Source of the DNA: an uncultured Oscillospiraceae bacterium
Lineage (GTDB): Bacteria > Bacillota > Clostridia > Oscillospirales > Oscillospiraceae
Direction of reading: 5' to 3'
DNA: 6,501 nucleotides
Assembly (NCBI GenBank): GCA_910587785.1
Contig: CAJUOA010000057.1
Span: 14,664-21,164 of the forward strand
Part shown: piece by piece, positions 1 through 6,240 of the stretch
Layout of the letters: each line of letters begins with the position of its first letter
How positions within the stretch are numbered: position 1 is the stretch's first letter
The notes under the pieces: model-generated
What the model was told of the DNA's origin: nothing
What the model saw: the letters and a program-made list of their open reading frames with translations, nothing else
Databases searched by the model: none
Made by a program: the position numbers and the translations under genes

Positions 1-553
1 TCGCGTGGTGGTGCCCGGTCTCGGCGCAGTTGAGGGCGCAGTGGTGGTAGTGCTCGTAGTTGGCGCAGTCCGCCGGACAGTCGTGGTAGTGGCTGGGGTC
101 CGTACAGTTGGGGTCACTGCACCCCATGCCGCTGATGTAGGACACCGCAGTCAAGGTCTGCGTCTGGACCGCGGGCGGTTCCGGCTGAGGCGCGGGCGCG
201 GGGACCGGCTCAGGTTCAGGCGCGGGCTCAGGCTGGGGCTCCACAGACGGCGCGGGCCCGACTGCCGCCGTGTGGTGGGGCTCTTCGTGGTGGTCCTTGT
301 GGTTGTGACTGGGCTCGGCGCAGTCGAGGGTGCAATTATGGTGGTGCTCATAATCCGCGCAGTCCACGGGGCAGTCGTGGTGGTGGCCGGGGTCCGTGCA
401 GTTGGGATCGGTACACCCCATCCCGGCCACAAAGGACATGGAGCCCGCCTCCGGCGCAGACTTCTGTGGAGTTCCGCCCGCCGCCTCGCCGCCGCATCCG
501 GCCAGCAGGAATACCAGTGCCAGCAAGCTGATCCAAATCTTATTGTTCCCCAT
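1..553 (-). CDS. Cys/His-rich repeat lipoprotein, probable metal binder (C-terminus beyond window)
   Basis: I do not recognise a named family. The frame is open for 184 codons from the ATG at 553 to the left edge, so the C-terminus is missing. Residues 1-20 are a lipoprotein signal: Lys5, a hydrophobic core, and lipobox LAGC with Cys20 as the lipidated residue, so the mature protein should sit on the outer membrane face. After a short Gly/Ala/Ser-rich spacer come two similar 42-residue domains, residues 44-85 and 142-183 (30 of 42 identical). They are joined by a His-rich tail (HKDHHEEPHH, 85-94) and a Pro/Glu/Ala linker (100-128). The 184 residues hold 13 Cys and 20 His. Each domain has six conserved Cys and six conserved His in three C-x(3,4)-C-x4-H-x-H units, which suggests binding of zinc, nickel, copper or a similar metal; disulfides are an alternative. 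AAGGAGG at 571-565 lies 11 bases before the ATG, behind a good promoter. The start and frame are firm; the function is inferred. Confidence 0.85.
   Translation of the reverse strand, partial: MGNNKIWISLLALVFLLAGCGGEAAGGTPQKSAPEAGSMSFVAGMGCTDPNCTDPGHHHDCPVDCADYEHHHNCTLDCAEPSHNHKDHHEEPHHTAAVGPAPSVEPQPEPAPEPEPVPAPAPQPEPPAVQTQTLTAVSYISGMGCSDPNCTDPSHYHDCPADCANYEHYHHCALNCAETGHHHA
5..130 (-). repeat. Cys/His domain copy 2 (residues 142-183 of the lipoprotein)
   Basis: The domain runs from GMGCSDPNC to ETGHHH, with Cys at 145, 150, 159, 163, 172 and 176 and paired His at 155/157, 168/170 and 181/183. Differences from copy 1 are mild (T/S, D/N, H/Y, V/A) and spare all twelve candidate ligands, as expected if the ligands are what selection preserves. 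The domain ends one residue before the window edge, so further copies may follow. Confidence 0.85.
299..424 (-). repeat. Cys/His domain copy 1 (residues 44-85 of the lipoprotein)
   Basis: The domain runs from GMGCTDPNC to PSHNH. Cys lie at 47, 52, 61, 65, 74 and 78, and the paired His at 57/59, 70/72 and 83/85. It reads as three consecutive units: C-x4-C-x4-H-x-H, then two of C-x3-C-x4-H-x-H. A DYEHHH stretch sits in the middle unit. Copy 2 lies 98 residues (294 bases) further along and shares 30 of 42 residues, including every one of these Cys and His positions. Confidence 0.85.
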
Positions 554-602
554 AATAGAAACAGCCTCCTTCTTTGGTTTTTGAGTCATTCTAGCGTTTT
601 CA

Positions 603-631
603 ATACTACCACAGTCGTACGGCGTTGTCAA
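603..631 (-). promoter_or_regulatory. Sigma-A type promoter of the lipoprotein gene
   Basis: Reading the minus strand, TTGACA (631-626, a perfect -35) and TAGTAT (608-603) are separated by exactly 17 bases. Transcription should start near 596, giving a leader of about 43 bases before the ATG at 553. No attenuator or riboswitch fits in so short a leader. The promoter points away from the gdh promoter at 756. Confidence 0.75.
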
Positions 632-700
632 GAGGGTCCGGCCCACTCTTTTCTGTCCGGAGGGGAATCAAGGGGTAGATGCTACAAAAGATTTCTTAAA

Positions 701-736
701 AAAGACAAATGTTTTATCTAAAGAAACAAATATTTT
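701..736. repeat. AT-rich imperfect direct repeat in the divergent control region
   Basis: Two related units, AAAGACAAATGTTTT (701-715) and AAAGAAACAAATATTTT (720-736), follow each other about 20 bases apart, roughly two helical turns. They lie just upstream of the gdh -35 box and within an AT-rich island flanked by GC-rich DNA. They could be an UP element or paired operator half-sites for a regulator of either divergent gene. The repeat is imperfect and chance similarity of A/T-rich sequence is possible. Confidence 0.3.
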
Positions 737-755
737 TCCAGCCGTCAAAAAACCG

Positions 756-784
756 TTGCAAAAGGGCGGAGCGCGTGATACGAT
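756..784 (+). promoter_or_regulatory. gdhA: Sigma-A type promoter of the gdh operon
   Basis: TTGCAA (756-761) and TACGAT (779-784) are separated by 17 bases. The start of transcription would be near 791, leaving a leader of about 60 bases before the ATG at 853. The A/T-rich tract immediately upstream would help RNA polymerase binding. No second promoter is seen between the two gdh genes, so this one should serve both. Confidence 0.65.
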
Positions 785-799
785 TTAGCCAATTAAAGC

Positions 800-836
800 G
801 CAGGCAGGACACTTGTCTGTCCACCAGAGCCTGCCT
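800..836 (+). promoter_or_regulatory. Possible hairpin in the gdh leader, next to the ribosome binding site
   Basis: GCAGGC (800-805) can pair with GCCTGC (829-834), with GGACA (807-811) pairing to TGTCC (818-822) inside it. A competing pairing of AGGCAGG (802-808) with CCTGCCT (830-836) is also possible. The structure ends one or two bases before the GGGAGG ribosome binding site (838-843). It could affect mRNA stability or ribosome access, or serve as a protein site. There is no U-run, so it is not a terminator. Confidence 0.35.
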
Positions 837-852
837 CGGGAGGTAATGACAC

Positions 853-2199
853 ATGAGCATCAACCACGCATATCTGAGCGGCCTGATGGACCGCGTGATC
901 GCCCGGAACCCGGCGGAGCCGGAGTTCCACCAGGCGGTGCGGGAGGTCCTCACCAGCCTGGTCCCCGTGGTGGAGGCCCGGCCGGAGTTCATCAAGGAGG
1001 GCGTCATGGACTGCCTGGTGGAGCCGGAGCGGATCATCAAGTTCCGGGTCCCCTGGGAGGACGAGCAGGGCAATGTCCACGTCAACCGGGGCTTCCGGGT
1101 GCAGTTCAACTCCGCCATCGGCCCCTACAAGGGGGGGCTGCGCTTCCACCCCACGGTGTACGAGGGGATCATCAAGTTCCTGGGGTTCGAGCAGATCTTC
1201 AAAAACAGCCTCACCGGCCTGCCCATCGGCGGCGGCAAGGGGGGCAGCGACTTCAATCCCAAGGGCCGCACGGACCTGGAGGTCATGCGCTTCTGCCAGA
1301 GCTTCATGACCGAGCTCTTCAAGTATATCGGCCCGGATACGGACGTGCCCGCCGGGGACATTGGCGTGGGGGGCCGGGAGATCGGCTACCTCTTCGGGCA
1401 GTACAAGCGCCTGCGCAACGAGTTCACCGGAGTGCTCACCGGCAAGGGCCTGACCTACGGCGGCTCCCTGGCCCGCACCGAGGCCACGGGCTACGGCCTG
1501 TGCTACTTCACCGGCTGTATGCTCCAGGACGCGGGCAGGAGCTTCGACGGCGAGACGGTGGTCATCTCCGGCAGCGGCAACGTGGCCCTCTACGCCTGCG
1601 AGAAGGCCATGCAGCTGGGGGCCAAGGTGGTGGCCATGAGCGACTCCGCCGGGTACGTCTATGACAGGGACGGCATCGACCTGCCCTATATGAAGGACCT
1701 CAAGGAGGTCCGGCGGGGCCGCATCTGCGAGTACGCGGAGAGCCATCCGGGCGCGGCCTACCACGCCGGATGCCGGGACATCTGGTCCATCCCCTGCGGC
1801 ATCGCCCTGCCCTGCGCCACCCAGAACGAGCTGGACCTGGACGCTGCCAAGACGCTCATCCGGAACGGCTGCTTCTGCGTGTCCGAGGGGGCCAACATGC
1901 CCTGCACGCCGGAGGCGGTGGACGCCCTCCAGGCCGCCGGGGTCCTCTTCGCCCCCGCCAAGGCCGCCAACGCCGGCGGCGTGGCCACCTCCGCCCTGGA
2001 GATGAGCCAGAACTCCATGCGCTTCTCCTGGACCTTCCAGGAGGTGGACGACCATCTGAAGAAGATCATGGTGGACCTCTACCGCAACGCCAAGAACGCC
2101 GCCGAACAGTACGGCACCCCCGGGGACCTGGCGGCGGGGGCCAACATCGCCGGATTCCTGAAGGTGGGCGAATCCATGCTGGCCTACGGCATCATTTAA
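853..2199 (+). CDS. gdhA: Glutamate dehydrogenase, NADP-type, hexameric class
   Basis: The 448-residue product has the usual length for the small hexameric class. It catalyses reversible reductive amination of 2-oxoglutarate with ammonium to glutamate in the cytosol. The N-terminal substrate domain (about 56-185) carries GPYKGGLRF (Lys93), Lys117, the signature GGGKGG with catalytic Lys129, and DVPAGDIGVG with catalytic Asp169. The C-terminal Rossmann domain (about 203-446) carries GSGNVA (240-245), then SDSAG (263-267), PCATQN (320-325), EGANMP (345-350) and NAGGV..S (Asn373, Ser380). A serine after the first glycine and the SDSAG loop match NADP-type enzymes such as E. coli GdhA, whereas NAD-type enzymes have GFGN and SGPDG there. 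NADP preference, and hence a mainly assimilatory role, is inferred from this. GGGAGG (838-843) sets the start. It is the first gene of an operon with the dehydrogenase paralogue that follows 11 bases later. Confidence 0.96.
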   Translation: MSINHAYLSGLMDRVIARNPAEPEFHQAVREVLTSLVPVVEARPEFIKEGVMDCLVEPERIIKFRVPWEDEQGNVHVNRGFRVQFNSAIGPYKGGLRFHPTVYEGIIKFLGFEQIFKNSLTGLPIGGGKGGSDFNPKGRTDLEVMRFCQSFMTELFKYIGPDTDVPAGDIGVGGREIGYLFGQYKRLRNEFTGVLTGKGLTYGGSLARTEATGYGLCYFTGCMLQDAGRSFDGETVVISGSGNVALYACEKAMQLGAKVVAMSDSAGYVYDRDGIDLPYMKDLKEVRRGRICEYAESHPGAAYHAGCRDIWSIPCGIALPCATQNELDLDAAKTLIRNGCFCVSEGANMPCTPEAVDALQAAGVLFAPAKAANAGGVATSALEMSQNSMRFSWTFQEVDDHLKKIMVDLYRNAKNAAEQYGTPGDLAAGANIAGFLKVGESMLAYGII

Positions 2200-2210
2200 G
2201 GAGGCGGCCT

Positions 2211-3554
2211 ATGAACGACTATATTGCCCGGGTAACGGAAAACCTCCGGCAGCGCTTCTCGCTGGAGCCGGAGTACCTCCAGTCCGTCACCGCCTGGCTG
2301 GACATGATCGCCCCGGCGGCGGAAGACCCCCGGTACGAGAAGCTGGACCTCATCACCCGCATGGTGGAGCCGGAGCGGATGTTCTCCTTCCTCATCCCCT
2401 GGGTGGACGACCAGGGGATGACCCACACCAACCACGGCTACCGGGTGCAGTTCAACTCCGCCATCGGCCCCTACAAGGGGGGGCTGCGCTTCCACCCCAC
2501 GGTGAACCCCTCGGTGGTGAAGTTCCTGGGGTTTGAGCAGACCTACAAGAACGCCCTGACGGGCCTGCCCATCGGCGGGGCCGCAGGGGGAGCGGACTTC
2601 GACCCCCGGGGGAAGTCCAACCGGGAGATTATGCGCTTCTGCCAGGCCTTCATGTACGCCCTGTACCGGTATATCGGCGCGGACACCGACGTGCCCGCCG
2701 GGGACATCGGCGTGGGGAGCCGGGAGATCGGGTGGCTCTACGGCGCGTACAAGAAGGTCACAGGCCGGGCCCAGAGCTCCGCCCTCACCGGCAAGGGCCT
2801 CACCTACGGCGGCAGCAAGGTCCGGCAGGAGGCGGCGGGCTTCGGCACGGTCTACTTCCTGGCCCGGATGCTGGACCACCAGGGGGAGACCCTGGAGGGC
2901 AAGCGGCTCATCGTCTCCGGCTTCGGCAACATGAGCTGGGGCGTCTGCCGCAAGGCGGCGGAGCTGGGCGGGAAGGTGGTCACCCTCTCCGGCCCGGACG
3001 GCTGTATCTACGACCCCGACGGCGTCTGTACCCAGGAGAAGTTCGACTTCATGGTGCACATGCGCTACAGCGGCGAGGACCGGGTGGAGGCCTACGCGGA
3101 CCAGTTCGGCGTGGAGTTCTACCCCGGGAAGCGGCCCTGGGCCGTCCCCGGGGACGCGGCCCTCCCCTGCGCGGCGGAAAACGAGCTGGGGGTGGAGGAC
3201 GCGGTGATGCTCCTGGCAAACGGCGTGCGCTACTACGTGGAGGGGGCCAACATGCCCGCCACGGCGGACGCCCTGAAGCTCCTCCGCCTCAGCCCCAAGA
3301 TCCTCACCGCCGGGGCCAAGGCCTCCGGCAGCGGCGGCGTGGCGGTGTCCGCCCTGGAGATGGCCCAGAACGCCGTCCGCTACAGCTGGTCCCGGCGGGA
3401 GGTGGACGAGAAGCTGCGCGCCATCATGACCGGCATCTACGACGCCTCTGCCGCCGCCGCGGAGGAGTACGGCCTGGGCTATGACCTCATCGCCGGGAAC
3501 GACATCGCAGCCTTCAAGATCATCTCCGAGGCCATGATCGCCCAGGGGCTGTAG
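2211..3554 (+). CDS. Glutamate dehydrogenase paralogue lacking the catalytic lysine (probable pseudoenzyme)
   Basis: The 447-residue product aligns without gaps to my recollection of Clostridium symbiosum NAD-glutamate dehydrogenase, so residue numbers coincide. Lys89, Lys113, Asp165, Thr193, Arg205, Val377 and Ser380 are kept. The catalytic Lys125 is Ala: the signature reads GGAAGG, codon GCA at 2583-2585. Asn373, a substrate contact, is Gly (GGC at 3327-3329, in KASGSGGV), and PCATQN has become PCAAEN. The NAD-pocket residues remain: GFGN (237-240) and SGPDG (260-264), including Phe238, Pro262 and Asp263. The fold and NAD(H) binding are probably intact while catalysis is probably lost. The frame is full length with normal codon bias, so it is not a decaying pseudogene. 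AAGGAGG (2198-2204) overlaps the stop of the upstream dehydrogenase, implying coupled translation. It could be a regulatory or structural partner in mixed hexamers, or act on another substrate. Family membership is certain; loss of activity is inferred. Confidence 0.93.
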   Translation: MNDYIARVTENLRQRFSLEPEYLQSVTAWLDMIAPAAEDPRYEKLDLITRMVEPERMFSFLIPWVDDQGMTHTNHGYRVQFNSAIGPYKGGLRFHPTVNPSVVKFLGFEQTYKNALTGLPIGGAAGGADFDPRGKSNREIMRFCQAFMYALYRYIGADTDVPAGDIGVGSREIGWLYGAYKKVTGRAQSSALTGKGLTYGGSKVRQEAAGFGTVYFLARMLDHQGETLEGKRLIVSGFGNMSWGVCRKAAELGGKVVTLSGPDGCIYDPDGVCTQEKFDFMVHMRYSGEDRVEAYADQFGVEFYPGKRPWAVPGDAALPCAAENELGVEDAVMLLANGVRYYVEGANMPATADALKLLRLSPKILTAGAKASGSGGVAVSALEMAQNAVRYSWSRREVDEKLRAIMTGIYDASAAAAEEYGLGYDLIAGNDIAAFKIISEAMIAQGL

Positions 3555-3582
3555 GAGCCCTGCGGGCCCTGCGAAAAACCTG

Positions 3583-3611
3583 TTGTCATATCCGCCATTT
3601 TGTGGTAAGGT
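3583..3611 (+). promoter_or_regulatory. Probable promoter of the DivIVA-like gene
   Basis: TTGTCA (3583-3588) and TAAGGT (3606-3611) are separated by 17 bases, predicting a start near 3618 and a leader of under 30 bases. There is no convincing terminator between the stop of the second dehydrogenase at 3554 and this promoter; the doubled GCCCTGCG (3557-3564, 3566-3573) lacks a U-run. Some readthrough from the gdh operon into the next gene is therefore possible. Confidence 0.55.
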
Positions 3612-3644
3612 GGAGGTAGAATTTTGAGGATGAGGAGAGGACCT

Positions 3645-4415
3645 ATGGACAACCATATTTTTCGCAGTGCCATCGGCGGCTTCAACCGACAGGACGTGAC
3701 AGAATATATCGAGAGGACCCAGAAGCAGGCAGAGGAGGCCGCCGCCGCCCTGAACAAGCAGCTGGAGGACCTCCGTCAGGCCGAGGGCGAGGCCCGCGCC
3801 GCTCTGGAGGAGCGCACCCGGGAGAAGGCGGAGCTGGAAAAACGTCTGGAGGAGATGACCGACAGCTGCAACAACGCCAAGAGCAACTGGGAGTCCCAGG
3901 CCCAGGCGAAGGAGGCCCTCCGCCGGGACGTGGCCCAGCGGGACGGCACCATCCGGGACATGACCGAGGAGAACCAGCGCCTGTTCCGCCAGGTGCAGAC
4001 GCTGGAGGAGGAGGTGCAGGAGCTGCGCAGGGAGAAGGAGCGCATCGCCCAGCTGGAGCTGGACGCCCACCGCCGCTCCGACGAGATCGTCCTGGACGCC
4101 GCGGGACAGGCGGAGCTCATCACCTCCCAGGCGGAGAGTCAGGCCGCCGAGACCGTCCAGAGCGCCGAGGCCCAGGCCCGCCGGACCTTGGCCCAGGCCC
4201 AGGCCGATGCCCAGGCCGTCCTGCGGCAGGCGGAGGAGCAGATCCGTCAGACAGTGGAGCAGTACGGCCAGCTCCACCAGTCCTTCGAGGCCGCCCTGGG
4301 CCGCATCACCGGCGAACTGCGCGGGATGGATGCCGCCGCCGCCCAGCTCCCGGAGCGCTTCAACAGCCTCAAGGCGGGGCTGGAGGAGCTTCTGGAGCAG
4401 GCAAAGGAACAGTAA
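3645..4415 (+). CDS. DivIVA-like coiled-coil protein
   Basis: The 256-residue product has no signal peptide or membrane segment. The N-terminal stretch FRSAIGGFNRQDVTEYI (6-22) resembles the short conserved DivIVA-family motif (Phe, Gly-Tyr/Phe, then Val-x-x-Tyr/Phe-hydrophobic) that in this family binds curved membrane or poles. Residues 25-135 are a long charged heptad-rich coiled coil. Residues 140-205 are rich in Ala/Gln/Glu with repeated QAxA(Q/D) spacing, followed by a shorter helical C-terminus ending LEELLEQAKEQ. Members of this family recruit division, wall-synthesis or chromosome-positioning proteins; which role applies here cannot be told. The ATG at 3645 is chosen because GAGGAGAGG (3632-3640) sits just before it; a TTG at 3624 in the same frame lies before that site and only a few bases after the predicted transcription start. 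Its link to the dehydrogenases is probably only adjacency. Confidence 0.75.
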   Translation: MDNHIFRSAIGGFNRQDVTEYIERTQKQAEEAAAALNKQLEDLRQAEGEARAALEERTREKAELEKRLEEMTDSCNNAKSNWESQAQAKEALRRDVAQRDGTIRDMTEENQRLFRQVQTLEEEVQELRREKERIAQLELDAHRRSDEIVLDAAGQAELITSQAESQAAETVQSAEAQARRTLAQAQADAQAVLRQAEEQIRQTVEQYGQLHQSFEAALGRITGELRGMDAAAAQLPERFNSLKAGLEELLEQAKEQ

Positions 4416-4481
4416 AGCTTGAAAAAAAGTCCTCCGGAGACGTCTGAACGGCGTTTCCGGGGGACTTTTTATGTTCAAGCT
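4416..4481. terminator. Bidirectional terminator between convergent genes
   Basis: Positions 4424-4442 pair with 4452-4470 to give a 19-bp stem with two G-U pairs and a 9-base loop. The stem starts with an A-run and ends with a run of five T, so it can terminate on either strand. An outer stem, AGCTTGAA (4416-4423) with TTCAAGCT (4474-4481), extends it with a 3-base bulge. It lies directly after the DivIVA-like stop codon and 10 bases beyond the peptidase stop codon. Confidence 0.9.
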
Positions 4482-4491
4482 GTCAGACCGC

Positions 4492-6180
4492 TTACAGCGG
4501 ATTGGCGTCGATCCAGGCGGAGATGGCGTCGCCAATCTCCTTGACACAGCCGGGGGCGTAGGGCACCTTCAGCCCTGCCGCTGTCACCAGCTCCGCAAAG
4601 GACATGGTACCGCCGGCGTCCACGAAGCGCAGGTACCGGGCCCAGGCGTCCTCCCGGTCCTTCAGGGAGGCCAGCCAGAACTGGAAGGCCACGGTCTGGG
4701 CCATGCAGTAGTCCAGGTAGTAGAAGGGGGAGCCGTAGATGTGGAGCTGCCGCTGCCACCCCGCGCCCCGGCCGTAGAAGGGCAGGTCCTCAAAGTCCTC
4801 CCAGGGGCGGTACTTGCGCTCCAGGCCCATCCAGGCCTCGTTGCGCTGGGCGGGGGTCATGTCCGGGTTCTCATAGACGATGTGCTGGAACTCGTCCACC
4901 ATACAGCCGTAGGGGATGAAGATGAGGGAGCTCTCGCAGTGGCCGACCTCGTACTTCCGGGTGAGGGGGCCGAAGAACTCCTTGTACCAGGGCTCGGCGA
5001 AGAACTCCATGGACATGGAGTGGGTCTCACACCCCTCCATGGTGGGGCTCTCCAGGGCGGAGAGGAGGTCCCGGCGCTGGGCCCGGAAGTCGGCGAAGGC
5101 GTGGCCCGCCTCGTGGGTGAGCACGTCCACGTCGCCGCTGGTGCCGTTGAAGTTGGAAAAGATGAAGGGGGCCTTGTAGGCGGGCAGGCTGGTGCAGTAG
5201 CCGCCGGGGGCTTTGCCCTCCTTGCTGAGCACGTCCAGGAGCTCGCCGTCGTAGAGGAAGTCCACGAACTCCGCGGTCTCGGGGCTCATCTCGCGGTACA
5301 TCCGCCTGCCGGCGGACAGGATGTCATCCGCCGTGCCCTGGGGGACGGCGTTGCCGTCGGGGAAGAGGAGCACATCATCCCAGAACTTCAGTTTCTCCAC
5401 GCCCAGGCGCTTCTCCTGGTCCTTCTTCACCCGGGACACCACGGGCACCAGGTCCTTTGCCACCTGCTCCCGGAAGGCGGCGGCGTCCTTGGGGCCCCAG
5501 CAGTTGCGGCCCATGCGGTCATAGCCCAGCTGGGTGTAGGTCTCATAGCCCATGGCCTTGGCCTGGGCGGTGCGGTTTTTCACCAGCTTGTCGTAGAGGG
5601 TGTCCAACTCCTCCTGGTGGCTGTCGAACCAGCGGCCCTCGGCCTCGAAGGCGGCCTTGCGGACGGCGCGGTCAGGGCTCTGTTTGAAGGGCCCCAGCTT
5701 GGGCAGGGTCAGCATCTCCCCCTCCCACTCCACCATGGCGGAGGCGTAGAGCTTCTGGTATTCGCTTTGCAGCTTGTTCTCCTCCTGCATGAGGGGCATG
5801 ATCTCCGGCTTCATGCAGCGCAGGGAGATTTCCAGGTTCAGGAAGAACAGTTTACCCAGCTTCTCCTCCAGCTCCGCGCGGTAGGGGGAGTGGAAGAGCT
5901 GAAGCTCGATCTTCTGGTTCAGCTCCTGGAGGGCGGGACCGATCTCGTCGGCGTAGTCGTTCTCCTTGTCGTAGAACTCGTCCCGGGTGTCGACGGTGTG
6001 GCGGATGTAGGCCAGGCTCAGGTCGGTGCGGAGCTCCTTTTGCAGGGCCTCGAAGTCCATGTAGGCGTCCACCTGCTCCTGGGCGCAGGCGGCGGAGGCC
6101 AGCCGCTGGAGGATCGCTTCACTGTTTTTCCTGATCTCCTCGAGGTTGGGCCGGGTATAGGGCATTTCACTAAATTTCAT
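4492..6180 (-). CDS. M3-family oligoendopeptidase (zinc metallopeptidase)
   Basis: The 562-residue product has the normal length for bacterial M3 oligoendopeptidases. It resembles the subgroup whose N-terminus reads MKFSE.PY.RP, related to but distinct from classical PepF. The zinc site is HEAGH (His356, Glu357, His360), with the third ligand probably Glu385 in CETHSMSMEFF. The downstream HIYGSPFYYLDY segment (480-491) holds the His and Tyr residues that stabilise the transition state in M3 enzymes. There is no signal peptide, so it should cleave short peptides in the cytosol and supply amino acids. The start at 6180 is chosen because AAAGGAG (6195-6189) lies 7 bases upstream. An in-frame ATG at 6240 overlaps the -35 box of the promoter and cannot be translated from its transcript. 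The gene converges on the DivIVA-like gene across a shared terminator. The family call is very secure; the substrate range is not. Confidence 0.96.
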   Translation of the reverse strand: MKFSEMPYTRPNLEEIRKNSEAILQRLASAACAQEQVDAYMDFEALQKELRTDLSLAYIRHTVDTRDEFYDKENDYADEIGPALQELNQKIELQLFHSPYRAELEEKLGKLFFLNLEISLRCMKPEIMPLMQEENKLQSEYQKLYASAMVEWEGEMLTLPKLGPFKQSPDRAVRKAAFEAEGRWFDSHQEELDTLYDKLVKNRTAQAKAMGYETYTQLGYDRMGRNCWGPKDAAAFREQVAKDLVPVVSRVKKDQEKRLGVEKLKFWDDVLLFPDGNAVPQGTADDILSAGRRMYREMSPETAEFVDFLYDGELLDVLSKEGKAPGGYCTSLPAYKAPFIFSNFNGTSGDVDVLTHEAGHAFADFRAQRRDLLSALESPTMEGCETHSMSMEFFAEPWYKEFFGPLTRKYEVGHCESSLIFIPYGCMVDEFQHIVYENPDMTPAQRNEAWMGLERKYRPWEDFEDLPFYGRGAGWQRQLHIYGSPFYYLDYCMAQTVAFQFWLASLKDREDAWARYLRFVDAGGTMSFAELVTAAGLKVPYAPGCVKEIGDAISAWIDANPL

Positions 6181-6211
6181 GGAGGGACTCCTTTCGTTTT
6201 TGGTCATCTGC

Positions 6212-6240
6212 ATTATAGCAGGTTCCTTCCAAGGGTGCAA
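6212..6240 (-). promoter_or_regulatory. Extended -10 promoter of the M3 peptidase gene
   Basis: Reading the minus strand, TTGCAC (6240-6235) and a perfect TATAAT (6217-6212) are separated by 17 bases, and TGC immediately before TATAAT makes an extended -10. Transcription should start near 6205, leaving about 25 bases of leader that contain the ribosome binding site. This is the strongest-looking promoter in the window and suggests steady expression. Confidence 0.85.

Noticed and set aside
5..721. A 238-codon plus-strand open frame rich in Val, Gly and Arg
   Set aside because: It is antisense to the lipoprotein gene. Its GAVVVV-type repeats are the complement of the His and Cys codon runs, and no ribosome binding site or family match is seen.
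1770..2210. An upstream N-terminal extension of the second dehydrogenase, in frame from 1770
   Set aside because: It overlaps the first dehydrogenase out of frame. The ATG at 2211 has an ideal AAGGAGG and gives the standard family N-terminus and length.
3555..3580. A terminator after the dehydrogenase operon
   Set aside because: The GC-rich doubled GCCCTGCG is a direct repeat, forms only a weak stem, and is not followed by a U-run.
2196..4547. A 783-codon minus-strand open frame opposite the second dehydrogenase and the DivIVA-like gene
   Set aside because: It is a codon-bias shadow in GC-rich DNA. It crosses two real genes, a promoter and a terminator, and its Leu/Gly/Val/His-rich product resembles nothing.
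6181..6240. A longer start for the peptidase at 6240
   Set aside because: That ATG lies in the -35 box of the TTGCAC/TATAAT promoter, and the start at 6180 has the ribosome binding site and the family N-terminus MKFSE.
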